A stretch of DNA of 64,000 nucleotides from the NCBI GenBank assembly GCA_021018815.1, contig JAITYX010000045.1, positions 2,232,001-2,296,000 of the forward strand. Reading direction: 5' to 3'. A program made the position numbers and the translations under genes. Positions 1-11,730 of the stretch are shown here, piece after piece. A model generated the notes under the pieces. The model saw only the letters and a program-made list of their open reading frames with translations, had not been told where the DNA came from and did not search any database. The stretch is from Talinum fruticosum. Lineage: Eukaryota; Streptophyta; Magnoliopsida; Caryophyllales; Talinaceae. Within the stretch, counting starts at the first letter, position 1. Each line of letters begins with the position of its first letter.

Positions 1-2099
1 CGCTCGGCTTTGGCTTCAACCCAGTCTAAAATGATGATTATTTCACCTACTATTAGTGGTGTTAGGGAACAATAATCCTCTAACTGTTCCATTAGAGTCG
101 GTAAAGCCACCTGGCGCCGGATTTTCGTGGCTTCCTACCAACAGGAATCCATCTATCATACAGGTGATAATAGCTCGTCGCCTTGGGATGATAATGGATT
201 GGGCATAAGCGAACGTGTTTCGATAATGTTTCATTAAATTGGTCAAACTCACCCGGTTCCCAATAAGAATCCACCCTAGATTTTTATTACTCGGCTTACG
301 TAGATATTTATATTTTTCATGGAGGTTTTATGAGGATTTGGGTATAGTTAGTTTTATTCGCCTAAAACCGCCTAATGTAGCATCGAATTCTTCGAGCAGC
401 GGGCACAGCTTCCTTATCCCCAAACCTAAAGACATGTTGGTGAGGATCCTAGTAGGCTACAGCAGCTCTTGAGAAGGTCCAATAGACCTTCACTCGGCGA
501 ATGCTCGAATAAGACGTTCAGCCCATAATTGGTTAACTCGTATCTATCCATGTTACTCATCTCATCCATTCACCATGTTAACTCTGGTCATGAAGTTCAT
601 GATTTTGTTTTTGAATGGGAGAAAGGGATATGGTTTGCTTTTAGTTTGGTTCAATGAAGGCTTTTGGCATTTGTTTGTCTTTAGCACCGTAGGCGGATCC
701 TATTCATAGGAGTTTTCTAGAGTTCTTAGAGTCCTCCCGCAATTCAATCACCGAGTAATCACAAACCCCTTAGGATTTATAGGTGGCTGATGGCAGCCAT
801 AGCCTTGGCTGGACCTGTCTTGTGGTTTTCTTTGGCCCGTGAGATCCTCGGACCATCTTATCTCCTGCCCATGCCCATGGCGCACACCGTGTTATTCTTT
901 TGGACCATGCACTTGAGATTTTTCGTTTTCCTTTTAATTATTTGCTTTTAGGGGAATAGGGGCTAGTGCATTTTTTAGTGCATTTTTTAATTTGTCTTTG
1001 TAATTTTTCCTAAGTTTTATGCATCATATTCAATAAAAGAACACATTTTTATAATCGAGTCCCGCATCTTACCCCATTGCATAAGAGTCTTCATTACAAT
1101 GTAAATAATACATTAATAAACAAATACCCTATAAGGGACTCATTAATCGACAAGCGATGGAAGCAAGCAAGAAGTCATCCAAAACGGATATAGAGAATTG
1201 ACCCCCTTCATCACCCTAATAAGAGCTACCTCCTTGATTCCAAGGTTGAGAAGCTTTATGAGTCGGACCGCTACAGGAAAACCGAGGGAAATAAAGAGGG
1301 TTCCCATGATGGTCGAAGGCCCGCAAGGGAAGGATGTTCAAGCTCTCCCTGAATAGATAGATCCCGCATCCGAAGCACTAGGCCCGGAAGTGCTAGGCCC
1401 CGCCTCGAAAACACTCCTATGGTGTGCATGCCACGAAGAACGCCGTGAAGAACCTTGTCTAGCATTACTACTAGAAGGTGCTTATTGATCGGGGGCATGA
1501 GATTGTGTCTCGGGAACACTAGGAAGACTACCGGAAGAAGGTGCTCTAGATCGACGCCTCTACAAGATCAAAGTAGTAATTAGCAAATCACTAAAATCTC
1601 AATGAAATTAGCACTCTACTAATCAAGACCTTACCCGAAATAAGGGAAAGATCGCCCAGTCGGGAAGTTTTGGATTCCCCGAAGAGCACATTGAAATTCG
1701 ATGGACATAGCTCTAGATTGCTCCCGGTTATACTACAAAGTTTATTCGATGATATCAGCAAGAAAAATACTTTTAGCATGCAACTAAAAGCAAAGAGTAT
1801 ATAACTCTTTCCCTTCGCCAATTTCTAGGGAAGGGATGCCCAACACATTCCTCTTCCGGGATTTACGGAATTCTCACGAAACGAGGAAGTCCCCCTGGAA
1901 GAGTAACATCCACATCGAGACTTGGGATATGGATATCCACGAAGTGATCTGCCAAAGGTGAAGATTAATTTCCATGTAAGAAATTCAAGTTATAAGGAGA
2001 AAGTTGAGAACTCACCAATTGGGTTATGATTCGCGACGTATGATAGGCGTAAGATGTGTTCAAGTTTATAAATGAGGTAAAAGCATACCCCACCATAGC
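1..2099 (+). other. Unassigned 3' internal region of gypsy element C
   Basis: No open reading frame here resembles a known protein on either strand. The region lies between the left window edge and an antisense PMD pseudogene. By comparison with element A, where pol ends about 1 kb before the PMD fragment, it should be non-coding 3' sequence of the plus-strand gypsy element whose LTR starts at 4441. Pol of this element would lie left of the window. The assignment to element C is inferred from continuity only. Confidence 0.35.
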
Positions 2100-3678
2100 C
2101 TCCACTTGCTCATTCAGTTAGGGGGAATGAAAGTAGAACATGGTCTAAGGTGGATTGACCGGAACGAACAGAGGCCATGTGTTGACCCGGATTTGAGGAG
2201 TGACCCTTTCCCTTAGATACCAGCGAGAACCCAAAAGGACCTTCAAACAATATCCTTCTTTCATTCAATCTCATGCCACAAGGACACTTTAAGGGAGTTG
2301 GAATTGGGCCAAGGGTGGAAGTTGGTCTACATACAAGAATTGTCGAGAAATCAGTTAGCAAGAATGAAAGGCAACAAAAAATGGATGAAAAAGAGTGAAT
2401 ATTTGGAGTCGGAATCCACCACGGTGGCTCCACGAGGCTGCGGGCAAGGTCCAAGGAGCTAAAAGTGTGGTGAAAGCTTTCCTAAACATATTTTGAAGGA
2501 AATTTTGAGAATAGAAGCAACATACCGAGTCCACACGGTTACCCGCTGATCTAAAGAAGTCTATTCCATTGATTTTAGGACGTTGAAGATAGACTTTAGC
2601 CCATCACACGGAGGCCGAAAATGCGAGATGATTTGTTAAGCCAGGAGAGAGATGTGGGAAATATTCATACATCCACAGCTATAATTTGACAAAATAAGTA
2701 AAGTTTTTATCCACACAAGATAGGAAACATATATATTGGAGGAAAAGAGAATTTGAGCATACCTCGGTAATCATCCATAAGCCATTCAAAGGAAGATAGT
2801 TGGTGGAGTTCAGCTCCGGTTTGGTATGCCACACACTGGCACATAGGCCCCTAATGAGGCAAGTGTATACGGGAGCACCCCAATTGAGTTCATTTATCTT
2901 ATCGAGGTCCACTAAGTTCACTAAATAGTGAACATGAACCTTAGTAGCCTGGTCGAAAAAGAGGATCATACTCAAGAGAGAGCAAGCACGATCCTCGATT
3001 TGTTATTAAGGAGAATGTTGAGGCCGGAAGATAACGTCATCAAAAGCCTCAAAAGGACGGTATACATAAAATGATTATTATGTGGAACTTTATCGGCTAT
3101 AGGGCCAAAGAAGTGAGGGAGGTAGTCATGGTTTTTGTACAAATTCTGGTCGTAGGAAAGAGGTTCTCCGAAAAGCCCAAGTCTGGATAAAATAGCAAAA
3201 TCAAAAGGAGTTATGGTCATCGTACCAAAAGGAAGGTGAAACGTGTTGGTGGTATCCCAAAAGCGCTCACTAATGGCACTAATGGGATCCCTCTTCCTCT
3301 TATCAGTGAGATGGTATAAAGTGAGGTAAAGAGGTCCAAACCCGGCATTATACATGACATTCTCAATACGAAGTTCATCCTCTCACATGTCTTCATGAAT
3401 TTAGGGGTGGCTCTGCTACTTCAAATCAAGCCTTTCTACAAGACAAAATCCAACAAGATTTTGGTTAAAGAGTTACTCTATATGAGCAAATGAAGAAGTT
3501 TAAGCCAATCAGCTTACCGAAGGGGAAATAGCCAGCGAGGAAACATGATTTTTGGCCTCAACTAAAAGATCACTTGGATTCCATTCGCTTTGGGGCGCCA
3601 TTCTCATTCGATGAAAGAATCTTGAGTAAGCTTCTCCGCTCTAGTTCTTCCAGCAGAATGAGCTTTTCTTCTAGACAT
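2100..3678 (-). pseudogene. Antisense plant-mobile-domain (PMD) gene, broken
   Basis: The reverse strand encodes the successive blocks of a plant mobile domain (the MAIN/MAIL-like family, also captured by transposons). A short N-terminus starts at the ATG at 3678 (MSRRKAHSAGRT). Next comes ERFWDTTNTFHLPFG with TITPFDFAILSRLGLFGEPL (about 3280-3150), then FFDQATKVHVHYLVNLVDLD with LNWGAPVYTCLIRGLC (about 2960-2820). LWMYEYFPHLSPGL (about 2680-2640) and a WYLRERV..Q block ending in PVNPP (about 2230-2150) follow. A GAG|GTATGC donor near 2760 suggests the gene was spliced. It is broken by a frameshift near 3005, an in-frame TGA near 2610 and a further shift near 2250. It lies antisense to its carrier, between pol and the 3' LTR. 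PMD proteins act in silencing and genome stability in plants; the role of retrotransposon-borne copies is unknown. Confidence 0.72.
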
Positions 3679-3797
3679 TTTGAAGACGAGATTTTTAGAA
3701 CCAACTAGTTTTTAAGAAGAAGCAAAGTGACCAAAGCATAAGAGGAGAGCAAGAGCAAGAAGAGTATGTGTGCAAAATGAAACACACCATACACCTC

Positions 3798-3805
3798 CTT
3801 TTATA
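3798..3805 (-). promoter_or_regulatory. TATA box of the antisense PMD gene
   Basis: The reverse strand reads CCTATAAAAGGAGG, a near-consensus plant TATA box, about 120 bp upstream of the PMD start codon at 3678. The stretch between them is pyrimidine-rich (CTCTTCTTGCTCTTGCTC), as in a plant 5' leader. This suggests the antisense gene has its own promoter and does not depend on the LTR. Confidence 0.5.
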
Positions 3806-4426
3806 GGCAATTTCGGTTAAGACATCCAACCACATAAGACAATGGTCAAGAAAATAGTAGGGGACCAAGGGAATCCGGCAAGACACACCAGGGGCCACGC
3901 TCGCCAAAGGCTGGCCAGCGCCGGCCATGAGGAGCCGAGAGGTCCAGGTAAGTGACAGGTTTTGCAGCCTAGCCCACCTTCCTAGCCTATGTAGCTTTGT
4001 CAAACCAAGGCATGTGACCGTTGTCCCCTTGTGCATGCAAGTGGGAATTTTGGGCCTACTAATCACCTTTTCCGGAATAGTTTTATTAGTCTATTTTCGA
4101 TCGAATTACTCGGGTAAAACACTCGAACTTTTGTCAATTCAATTATTCATTAACACTTATGTTAGTACATTAGATTATTTAGCCAAGCTTCGGATCAAAG
4201 AACAATTGAAGTTTCAGCATCAAAATTTGCCAAGCTTCGGGCTTTGATCAAGCCAAGCTTAGGATCCTTTTATCGGACTTCGAACGCATGCATCGCAATC
4301 AACTCTAGGCCTCATTTTGGAGCTCGGGTTTGATTACAACCAATTCCAAGCATCACATAATACTTTATAAAAGTTGAGGTAAGTATCCTTTAATCCGTAC
4401 TCGACCTTCCTCTTTTAGACTCAGTC
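3806..4426. other. Upstream region of the PMD gene, no coding seen
   Basis: ORFs of about 100-120 codons on both strands show no family resemblance and no domain motif. The stretch contains repeated CAAGCTTCGG words around 4185-4260. It is best read as the promoter-side intergenic part of the gypsy element. Confidence 0.35.
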
Positions 4427-4440
4427 AAAGTGGGGATAAC
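4427..4440 (+). other. Polypurine tract of gypsy element C
   Basis: AAAGTGGGGATAAC lies directly before the LTR start TGGAGACACC at 4441. A purine run at this position is the expected plus-strand primer site, and it marks the LTR on its right as a 3' LTR of a plus-strand element. Confidence 0.5.
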
Positions 4441-4616
4441 TGGAGACACCAAAAAGGCATCATACCTTATCTCTTTATTTTTGTGTTTTTATTTTGTTGA
4501 TCCGATGATGAAATCCCGAGTCCTATTTGAGGATTTGGATTGTGGATCGTGATCGATTGGTGCAACATAAGCCGGTGAACCATAAAGAACCCCCAACACC
4601 AAATAAATAGCCTTTT

Positions 4617-7377
4617 TGTGAGACCCAAAAATTGAATAGATTAATTATATAGTCCAATTAAACTAAGTACTTCTACGCAATTTATTTTATGCAATTATTA
4701 TGTGCTTATGTGCTTATATACTTTAATTAATGAATGTGATTGCTCTTTTCGTTGCAAAACAAATAAAAACCCGGACAAACTTATGATGAATTATTCCTAT
4801 TTTACTAAAGATAATCTTAACCAAAAAAGGGAGAAAAGGAAGGGATAATGAAAGAGGAGGGAAGATTTATATGTGCTAGCATTATCTAGTGAAGCCACAC
4901 CAATAAGGGGAAAGAGATTAAGTGAAAAGAGGGGAGGAAAGGGCCCGGGAAAAGAAGAACTGGAGTAAAAACAGAGGAACTGAAACGAGAATAAGGGAAA
5001 GCGAGAGAAGGGAGATAAGGAGAGCGAGTGCGAGAGCAAGGAAAAGCGGCCGGAGGCCGACGAGCCGAGCGGCGAGCGAGGGAAAGACAATCGACGAATG
5101 CGGGGAGAGCGAGCAAGGGCACAAAGGAAGGTGAAATTGAGACTAGAAGAGAGGAAACGGATGTGAGGGCTAGAGAAAGGCAACCGGCAAGCAAGGAAAC
5201 CGAGATCGGCTATGGCGTCGGGGATAGAGGAAGGCAACGAAATTGGAGCTGGCAGCGAGAGGAAGAGGAAGGAAAGGAGGAAACCGACCTAGGCTAATTT
5301 GAAACTCAGCCAACCTTCAATCCCTAATTCGAGGTGGGTGTTCTTCTACTCTAACTTAATAGTAATTTTGAAACCTAACTGAATTTTGTTGTGAATATTG
5401 AATGTTTGTGCTATAGAATGAATTTAAGAATTACCTAGGGTTGAATTAGGATATGAGAAAATCGGATTGAGTCGTTAAGGCTGAATTAGAAACTTGAAGG
5501 AATTCAGTAGTTGTTTAGGGTTGAGTTGGAATGCTAGAAATTTAGAAGGAGTTAGGTTACATAGGTCTAGGGAGTAATGTGGAGATCTCAATTAGCACTT
5601 AAGAATGAAGAAGTGGTGATTTGGGTATAAATTGTGAACTGATGCTTTAGTTGAACCCTTAGAGATTTCCTAAGTTCTTTGTGTTGGAAGGTAACGGTTG
5701 ATATTGGGAAACAACGATTTGAGTATAAAGCGAGAGCATGAGTTCATCTTGATTAGTACACAATTGAGGTTGGGAAGTGGAGAGCATGTGATTATTAGGT
5801 TAGGTTAAGTTGAGTTGAAGACACATCTAAATCCTTGAGAATAAATTAAACTTGAAGATGAGTGGCACCGGAGGAATTGAGTAGTAAAGTAAGATTAAGA
5901 GCTATATGGCTAAGCATGGGCAAGAAAGAGTTTAATTGGAGGTGTAATAGGAGAAATTGAGGCAAAGATGGCAAGTTGGGACGTTTGAGCTAAGTGATAA
6001 CTATTTGTGATTCTTGTGGCTCGTAAATAGCAATTAATTTTACTAAATTGGTAGATTTAGAAAGGGCATAGTCGAAAGGAGCTGAGGATGACTTTCCGCA
6101 TTGATTTGTGACTATTCGTGCTAAGTGATTTTATTAAATGATGTTAAAAATGTAGTTTTGAAAGGAGTTCCGTGTTTTACGCAAAATGTTCATTGAATGC
6201 AACCGCCCTTCAAACGTGATTATGTTTTAAAAGAAGTGAATCTGATTGAAAAGCTGAATTTCGAAGGATGGCACATGGTGTTATGCCTTCCATTGTGTTA
6301 AATCAATTTGAGAAAGTTGTTTGAATCGGACGTGATGAATGATTATGTGCAAATTATTTTGAATCGACTTGGCTAGGATCGTTTAGCATACCGAAGGGTT
6401 CGAACCGGGTTCCTCATCCGTGAGGAAGCCCGGCCGAAACTTTGAGGGAAGGGTTTTAGCAGGGGTCCCGGGTATCGGGATGCCCGACCGGAGACTTCCT
6501 AGAAGATAGGTCCCGGGAACCTTTGTTAAGGGTCGTACCTTAGAAATTATGAAGTGCTAGTTCGAGTCCATAAAGCCCAGAAAGTTTATTCAATTCTAAA
6601 AGAATTGTTAATGATTGTGAAATCGTGCTTTTAAATGATTGAAGTGTTATGATCTTTACGTTGCAAACGATTTCAGGAGATTTCATTGAAAAGTATCTAG
6701 ATTTGTATTATCTTATTATGCTTTCACCGATTTCATTATTATGAGTAGTATGTGTAATGAATTTCTATTTTAAGAGTGTAAGATTTTTCCGGAGAGCTCG
6801 CAGTTTGCTCAGCCCCACAAATTTCCCCCTTTTCCCCTTCCCAATTGTAGGTACTCCTTGAGATGGTCGTCCGCCTCTTCCCTTGACTCGGAATGCTTGT
6901 CCTTGGTGGCGGTCATGGCTAAAGTCGGGTTTTATGTGTTTTCATGTTTAGCATATTGTATATATTCGAGTTAATTATGTAAATATGTAATAATGTAAAG
7001 TAAATTTGGATGTATACACAAAGACCTGGACTAGTTGCTCCGATAAGCCGGGAGTTTCCCATCACCGGCAATTTTGTTCTTAAGTGGTTGTAATATAGTT
7101 ATTACTTAGTTTGTAACTTGGTTTGTAATATAGTTGGAACTTGGGCTCTTTGGTTGAGTTGTATACTCCGAGCGTGTGGCTCGTTGAGATTTATTGTGAT
7201 TTTTATGGAAGTTTTTAAGGATTTGAGCCTAATGATTAAACCACATTTCAAACGGAACTCTGCCAAAATTTTTAGAAAATTTCTAAACAACTCGAAACCA
7301 CTTTAGTAAGCCTTAGGAGTTCCTTTTGAGGAACTCCGGTGATGTAATACTCCTAGGGTAGGTGTTGGGGTGTTACA
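4617..7377 (+). mobile_element. Solo LTR of a second gypsy family (2.76 kb), TSD CTTTT
   Basis: The element begins TGTGAGACCC and ends GGGGTGTTACA, typical inverted ends of long gypsy LTRs, perhaps of the Tekay/Del type. It is flanked by perfect 5-bp duplications CTTTT at 4612-4616 and 7378-7382. No internal second LTR or pol-like sequence is visible, so it is a solo LTR left by LTR-LTR recombination. A GA-rich block at 4820-5290 yields low-complexity ORFs that I do not consider genes. Family assignment is by the ends and length only. Confidence 0.75.
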
Positions 7378-8755
7378 CTTTTGCTTGGTCAGTCCACAAA
7401 TCCTCTTTTCTTTTGGTCGATCCAAAACCAGGCTGAGCCTTTAGAGACAAGGGAGTCCAATACTGTGTGCCAGGAAATTCCAAGCTTACTTTTGTCTAAA
7501 TCAAACAAGGAGTCGAAGACCTAAAGACGGCGTTAAAACGTTGCATTTCATGATCATGAACATCAAAGTGTTGCGTTAAAGCTTCACAAGATAGTCCACA
7601 CGAGATTAGAAGCTTCTCCCCTCAAAATGACGTTGTGGCCAGCGCCGCCTTCTAGAAACATTAAGTGGACCGCTGCGTTTTGGCTTGGAGAATCCCTCGG
7701 ATACATGCTAGGGCACAAAACGCTAGGGGAACCTTGGTGGTCGGTGCCCGCCACCCCGGTTCTATCCGGTTTTATCACCTTCTTATCCGGTTCAATCTCT
7801 TAGGATTGGGCCCGATTTATTTTCAACTGCTTGTACGGCTAGATGGAGGCAAACCCTAGGTCATTTGTGACCTAGGTCCTCTCCTATAAATAGAGAGCCT
7901 TGGCTCTCATTCCCATATGACTTCCTGCCTTAGCATCAAGTCGTAGAAAGCTAACCAAAATACTCTCCTCTAAACATTACTCCGCCCAAATTATTACAAA
8001 ATATTGATCTTCTTTACCTACTGTCGTTGAATCCGTGCAAAGAGCTAAAAATATTTGGTTTTGCTGATCTCCGGGCACTCATTCAGCTGATCATTACTTT
8101 TCCTATATACATAATTCGGAAAACAAGCCCTTTTCCGTTTATTTGTCGCTTTGTATCAAGGGATCTAATGTGTAGATCCCGATCGGCAAGGTGGGACAAC
8201 ATGAGGGCAATTATTCAACCTTCAAATGGTTATTTATTTTCATGCTTTTTATTGCTTTCCGTATTGTGGTTTAAGAGATGTAATCGCTCCTTTATTCCCC
8301 CAAACTGATGTAATTCTTTTAGTTTTCGCTTTTCTTTTCTTTATTGCTTTCTTTACCGCTTTCTTTATCGCTTTATTTATTACGTTTGTTTTCTCGTTAT
8401 TTATCGTTGTAATATACCGCTTGCTTGATTATTTTACATCATTTCAATTCACTACTTGGAATTAGTAATGGTCGTCTTCGGATGGGCGGAACGGAAGGGT
8501 ATTCCATACGTTTCGTACCCTCGCCCCGAATCTAATTCTAGGTTCAAAGACCGATGGAGTCACTTTTAACATTTTTCGGTCTTAGTTTTCCCATACTAAG
8601 ATCGAGAGAGAAAATCTTTATTTCTGTTTTTGTTAGTTTTTCTTTCCTAAAACCGACTCGCGACTCCCTTGCTTTATGTTCTATTCTTATTGAATCTGCA
8701 TCCGGGTTGTTTTCCGATTTGCAAGATAAAAAAAATTAAGGTTCTGGATCTTCCA

Positions 8756-10339
8756 TGAAGGTTTGCTCGGGGAGAGTCTCGAGTCACCCCGCAGGGGGCT
8801 GAATAGGGTGATGGAGGAATTTCTTTGAAAATCAAACTCTTTTGCCAAAGTGGAGGCGAAACTGATTCCGAGTCTAAGTAGGGTCGACAAGTATGAACTC
8901 GGAATTGCTATAAAGAGATAAAATTGAAACTTTGAGACTATCCGAGTCTAGAATGAACTCGAAAGTAAAGACAAAGAAGTTACGTGGAAACCCTCACTGG
9001 GCGAGAAAACCACGGACTGTGCTAATCCAAGCACGAAGTCAAATCCACTATTTTGAGTCCACAAAATATAGTAGGCTGACCGAACCCAAGTTGCTCCCTT
9101 AAACAACTCTTTACAAGTTTTCCTAGACTCAAAAATTCCCTTATCCGATCTAGAACTTCCTAGTTGAGATAACCCTTACAGCTAGGGACAACTAAGCTGA
9201 GTTAACCTTTACAGACTTAGTCAAAGGACCTTACCCGGAAAGTAAGAAAGTGTTTGTAACTAAGTACAAGACCTTACAACTCGGAAAGTAATGAATTACG
9301 AGTGGGAGTTGTAAGTAGAAGATTAAGAATGAATACAATAACTTTGCTCAAGTGCGTGTATTAACGATAGGTTCGGCAATCTTCAAGTCTTGAAAGTTGG
9401 CTTCTATTTATAGATGACCAAGCAGCATAGCCATTATCTCTAACTTCGACGGGAAGTCCTTTGTGACCGTTGATAAAGGATTTCCGAGTCACTCGGAAAG
9501 TATCCGTTGTGATATGAACGTTGGGCAACGGTTCTTAACTCTCTTTGAAGTCCCAAAACCACCGGCGGTGTCTTGAAGGATAAGGTGGAAACCACCGTTA
9601 AGCTTAGCGTTTCGGTTTTCCAGATTTGGAAACAGACGGCCACGACACAATTTTACGGGACTCGGGACACGAGAAGAGGAAAAGCCATGTCTGCTGGTGA
9701 TTTGACGTTTTGAAGCAGGTTACTTTTGTAATTCAAAAAGTGTATCCTCATTTGAATCACCTACAAAAGTAAATCAATTTTGGTTCTCAAAGTATAAAAT
9801 ACTTTGGTCCATGATTAGACACGAGATAATAATATAAATAAGATAATTAAGCAACTAATTATCCGAGTCGGAAAGTGAATGGAATTTTCCGAGTCTAATA
9901 TCCATGAAACTCAAAATTCCATCCGAGTTAGTCTAAGCGAAGAATCAAGTTATAAAAAGAGAATCGAGTGAAATAACTTGATATAGACTAAGCACAATTC
10001 AGACTAGAAGCACCGACTCCAACAAAATGGAACTTAACATGAAGTCGGATCCGAGTGTGGAAAAGCGAAATACTAGTCAATTCGAGTGTGCGATATATCT
10101 AAGTGATGAGGGATGCGAACCGAGTGAGACAAGCAGATCTGTTTTCCGAGTCACTTAGAGACAAGTAAGAAATACATAAGTAAATGTCTGTATCACTTAG
10201 AGAAGATGCCATATCACTTAGAAAAGTTTCTAAGGAACAGAGAATGCCTTGGAATCAAAACTCTATAAGTGAGAAATTCTTTATACCCGATTCCTCTATT
10301 AGAACTCATAATTGTGTCGTGCGAGTGTCCGAGTCTTCA
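8756..10339 (-). mobile_element. Sirevirus-type solo LTR inside the gypsy LTR
   Basis: On the plus strand it runs from TGAAGGTTTGCTCGGGG to GAGTCTTCA, the inverse of the Sirevirus LTRs at 39616 and 48168, at 1,584 bp against 1,575-1,578 bp. Flanking pentamers are TTCCA (8751-8755) and TTTCA (10340-10344), a target duplication with one mismatch. It carries the family's conserved words (CCTAGACTC, GGAAACCCTC..CCACGG, ACAAGACCTTACAACTCGG). There is no internal region, so it is a solo LTR. Confidence 0.85.
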
Positions 10340-10769
10340 TTTCAACCGGGCAAAGATTGAGGCTAACTTCACCAGCCACGGCCTCTAGCCGGCGCCCGCC
10401 ACCGGCAGTACGGACCGCCGCCCGTACCAGGTGGTTGGCGTGCAAGGCTTCGGTTTTCACACTAATCTAGCCCTAAAGCTTCATGGTAGAACCTAAATCT
10501 TAATTTGTATTTATCTTTTAGTTAGTAAATAACATCCCTAGAATTTTGAAAATAATTCTAAACTAAATGGTTAATAAAATCACCATTCAACTTTGACTAA
10601 TTTGATTTAAATCAGATTTAATAAAACTCAAAAATCTTAATAAAAGGTTCATCCCCACATTACAAAATCAACTTTCTAAAACCATCTTCAAAAATCAATC
10701 TTTAAAAACAAAAGAGACCCAACACAAGTAGGGAAGCTCGGCGAGCCCCGGCCGACCGCGGTTCCTACA

Positions 10770-11250
10770 GTTTCTTGGGTCTTGAAACCTGTACATACTA
10801 CTTCCCTTATTGTGTAATGCGACAAATGGGGCGAGTCCAGGAGATCCCTTATTTGGACCGCATCTCGTCCGCCTCTTTCGAAATTTTTGAAGGTTTTGGC
10901 CGCATGAGGCGAGTACCGACATGGGTTGATTACTTGGACGAATCTATCGAGATTGGTGAAAACTATAGATAAATGATATACTACAGTTTCTGAATTTTAT
11001 CCGGAGTGGATATAACAGTCTAACCCCAAACGACGTAAGGCACTAAGAACTCGAGAACATGACCTAAGAGGAGCTATCCATGTTGGAGCACCTCTTTAGA
11101 TTCATGAAGTGATCCCACGGATGGATAAACGAACTCGCAGGAGGCAGGCATAAGCTAAAGAAGCTGAGGAGAGGAGGGCCCGCATGATTGAGGAACCGAA
11201 AAAGCAATCCCATAAGGATGCAGCATGAGTCCAGCGGTGCGAAAGGGAAG
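10770..11250 (+). pseudogene. C-terminal PMD fragment, antisense in gypsy element A
   Basis: The plus strand reads YYFPYCVMRQMGRVQEIPYL then FEIFEGFGRMRRVPTWVDYL, which resembles the C-terminal VMRQFG..Q.IP part of PMD/aminotransferase-like plant transposon proteins. A basic tail follows around 11090-11200 (RMDKRTRRRQA, with frame breaks). It is antisense to the minus-strand gypsy element A and lies between the end of its pol (11731) and where its 3' LTR should be, exactly as in element C. The N-terminal part is missing because element C is inserted at 10769. Confidence 0.5.
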
Positions 11251-11730
11251 AATGTGAAAATGGACTAGGGCTAAGATTAAGAGAAAATAAGAATTTAGAA
11301 AATTTTTAGTTTTGCCTCTTTAGAACAATTTATTTTATGAGCATTATGTTTGTTGATTTCCTTTTCTTATTTAGCTATGTATTCAGGTAAGTAGTAGTCT
11401 TACCTTTTATTAATAATAATAAAGTAAAAAGTAAGTTTTATGCTCACTTTTATGCTTCATTTATTTTTTCGCTCACTTAGAGGAAAAAATAATGGGGCCG
11501 CCTAATTGGACCGCCCTAAAAATAGCAATTAAATACAAAACATCCCTCTTAAAGGAATTAATTAATTTGACCGTCCTAAAATAACAATTAAACACAAAAT
11601 ACAAAACGTCGACCGGAGCGATTTCTTGGCCCGGCCACCTCGCTATTGTCCGGACGTTGGCCGGCATTGGTCGGGACCACGGCCTGGTTGAGTCGGGCCC
11701 GACAAACTACGGGAACTATTTAATGTCATA
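11251..11730. other. Non-coding 3' region of gypsy element A
   Basis: AT-rich sequence between the end of pol and the PMD fragment. A diverged pair of TTTGGACCG/CCGTCCTAAAAATAGCAATTAAA blocks (about 11498-11535 and 11560-11595) forms a short direct repeat. No gene seen. Confidence 0.3.

Larger units (their letters stand above)
4441..10769 (+). mobile_element. 3' LTR of Tat-like gypsy element C, carrying two nested insertions
   Basis: The segments 4441-4616, 7383-8755 and 10345-10769 are collinear with the reverse complement of the LTRs at 20836-22871 and 24380-27360. Shared blocks include TTATCTCTTT..TATTTTGTTG..GAAATCCC at the start, a Tkn/pyrimidine-rich middle, CGTACCCTCGCCCCGAAT..CGATGGAGTC, and a terminal block ending TCCTACA. 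Without the nested solo LTRs the length is about 2.0 kb, matching copy A (2,036 bp). The next bases (GTTTCTTGGG) do not match the TGGCGACTCC primer-site sequence that follows the 5' LTRs, so this is a 3' LTR. Confidence 0.7.

Noticed and set aside
3695..4247. Overlapping 123- and 106-codon ORFs upstream of the PMD gene
   Set aside because: They span the probable promoter and leader and show no domain.
4797..5297. ORFs of 70-146 codons on both strands
   Set aside because: They come from a GA/CT-rich stretch inside the solo LTR, with low-complexity Arg/Glu or Ser/Leu/Phe composition and no family resemblance.
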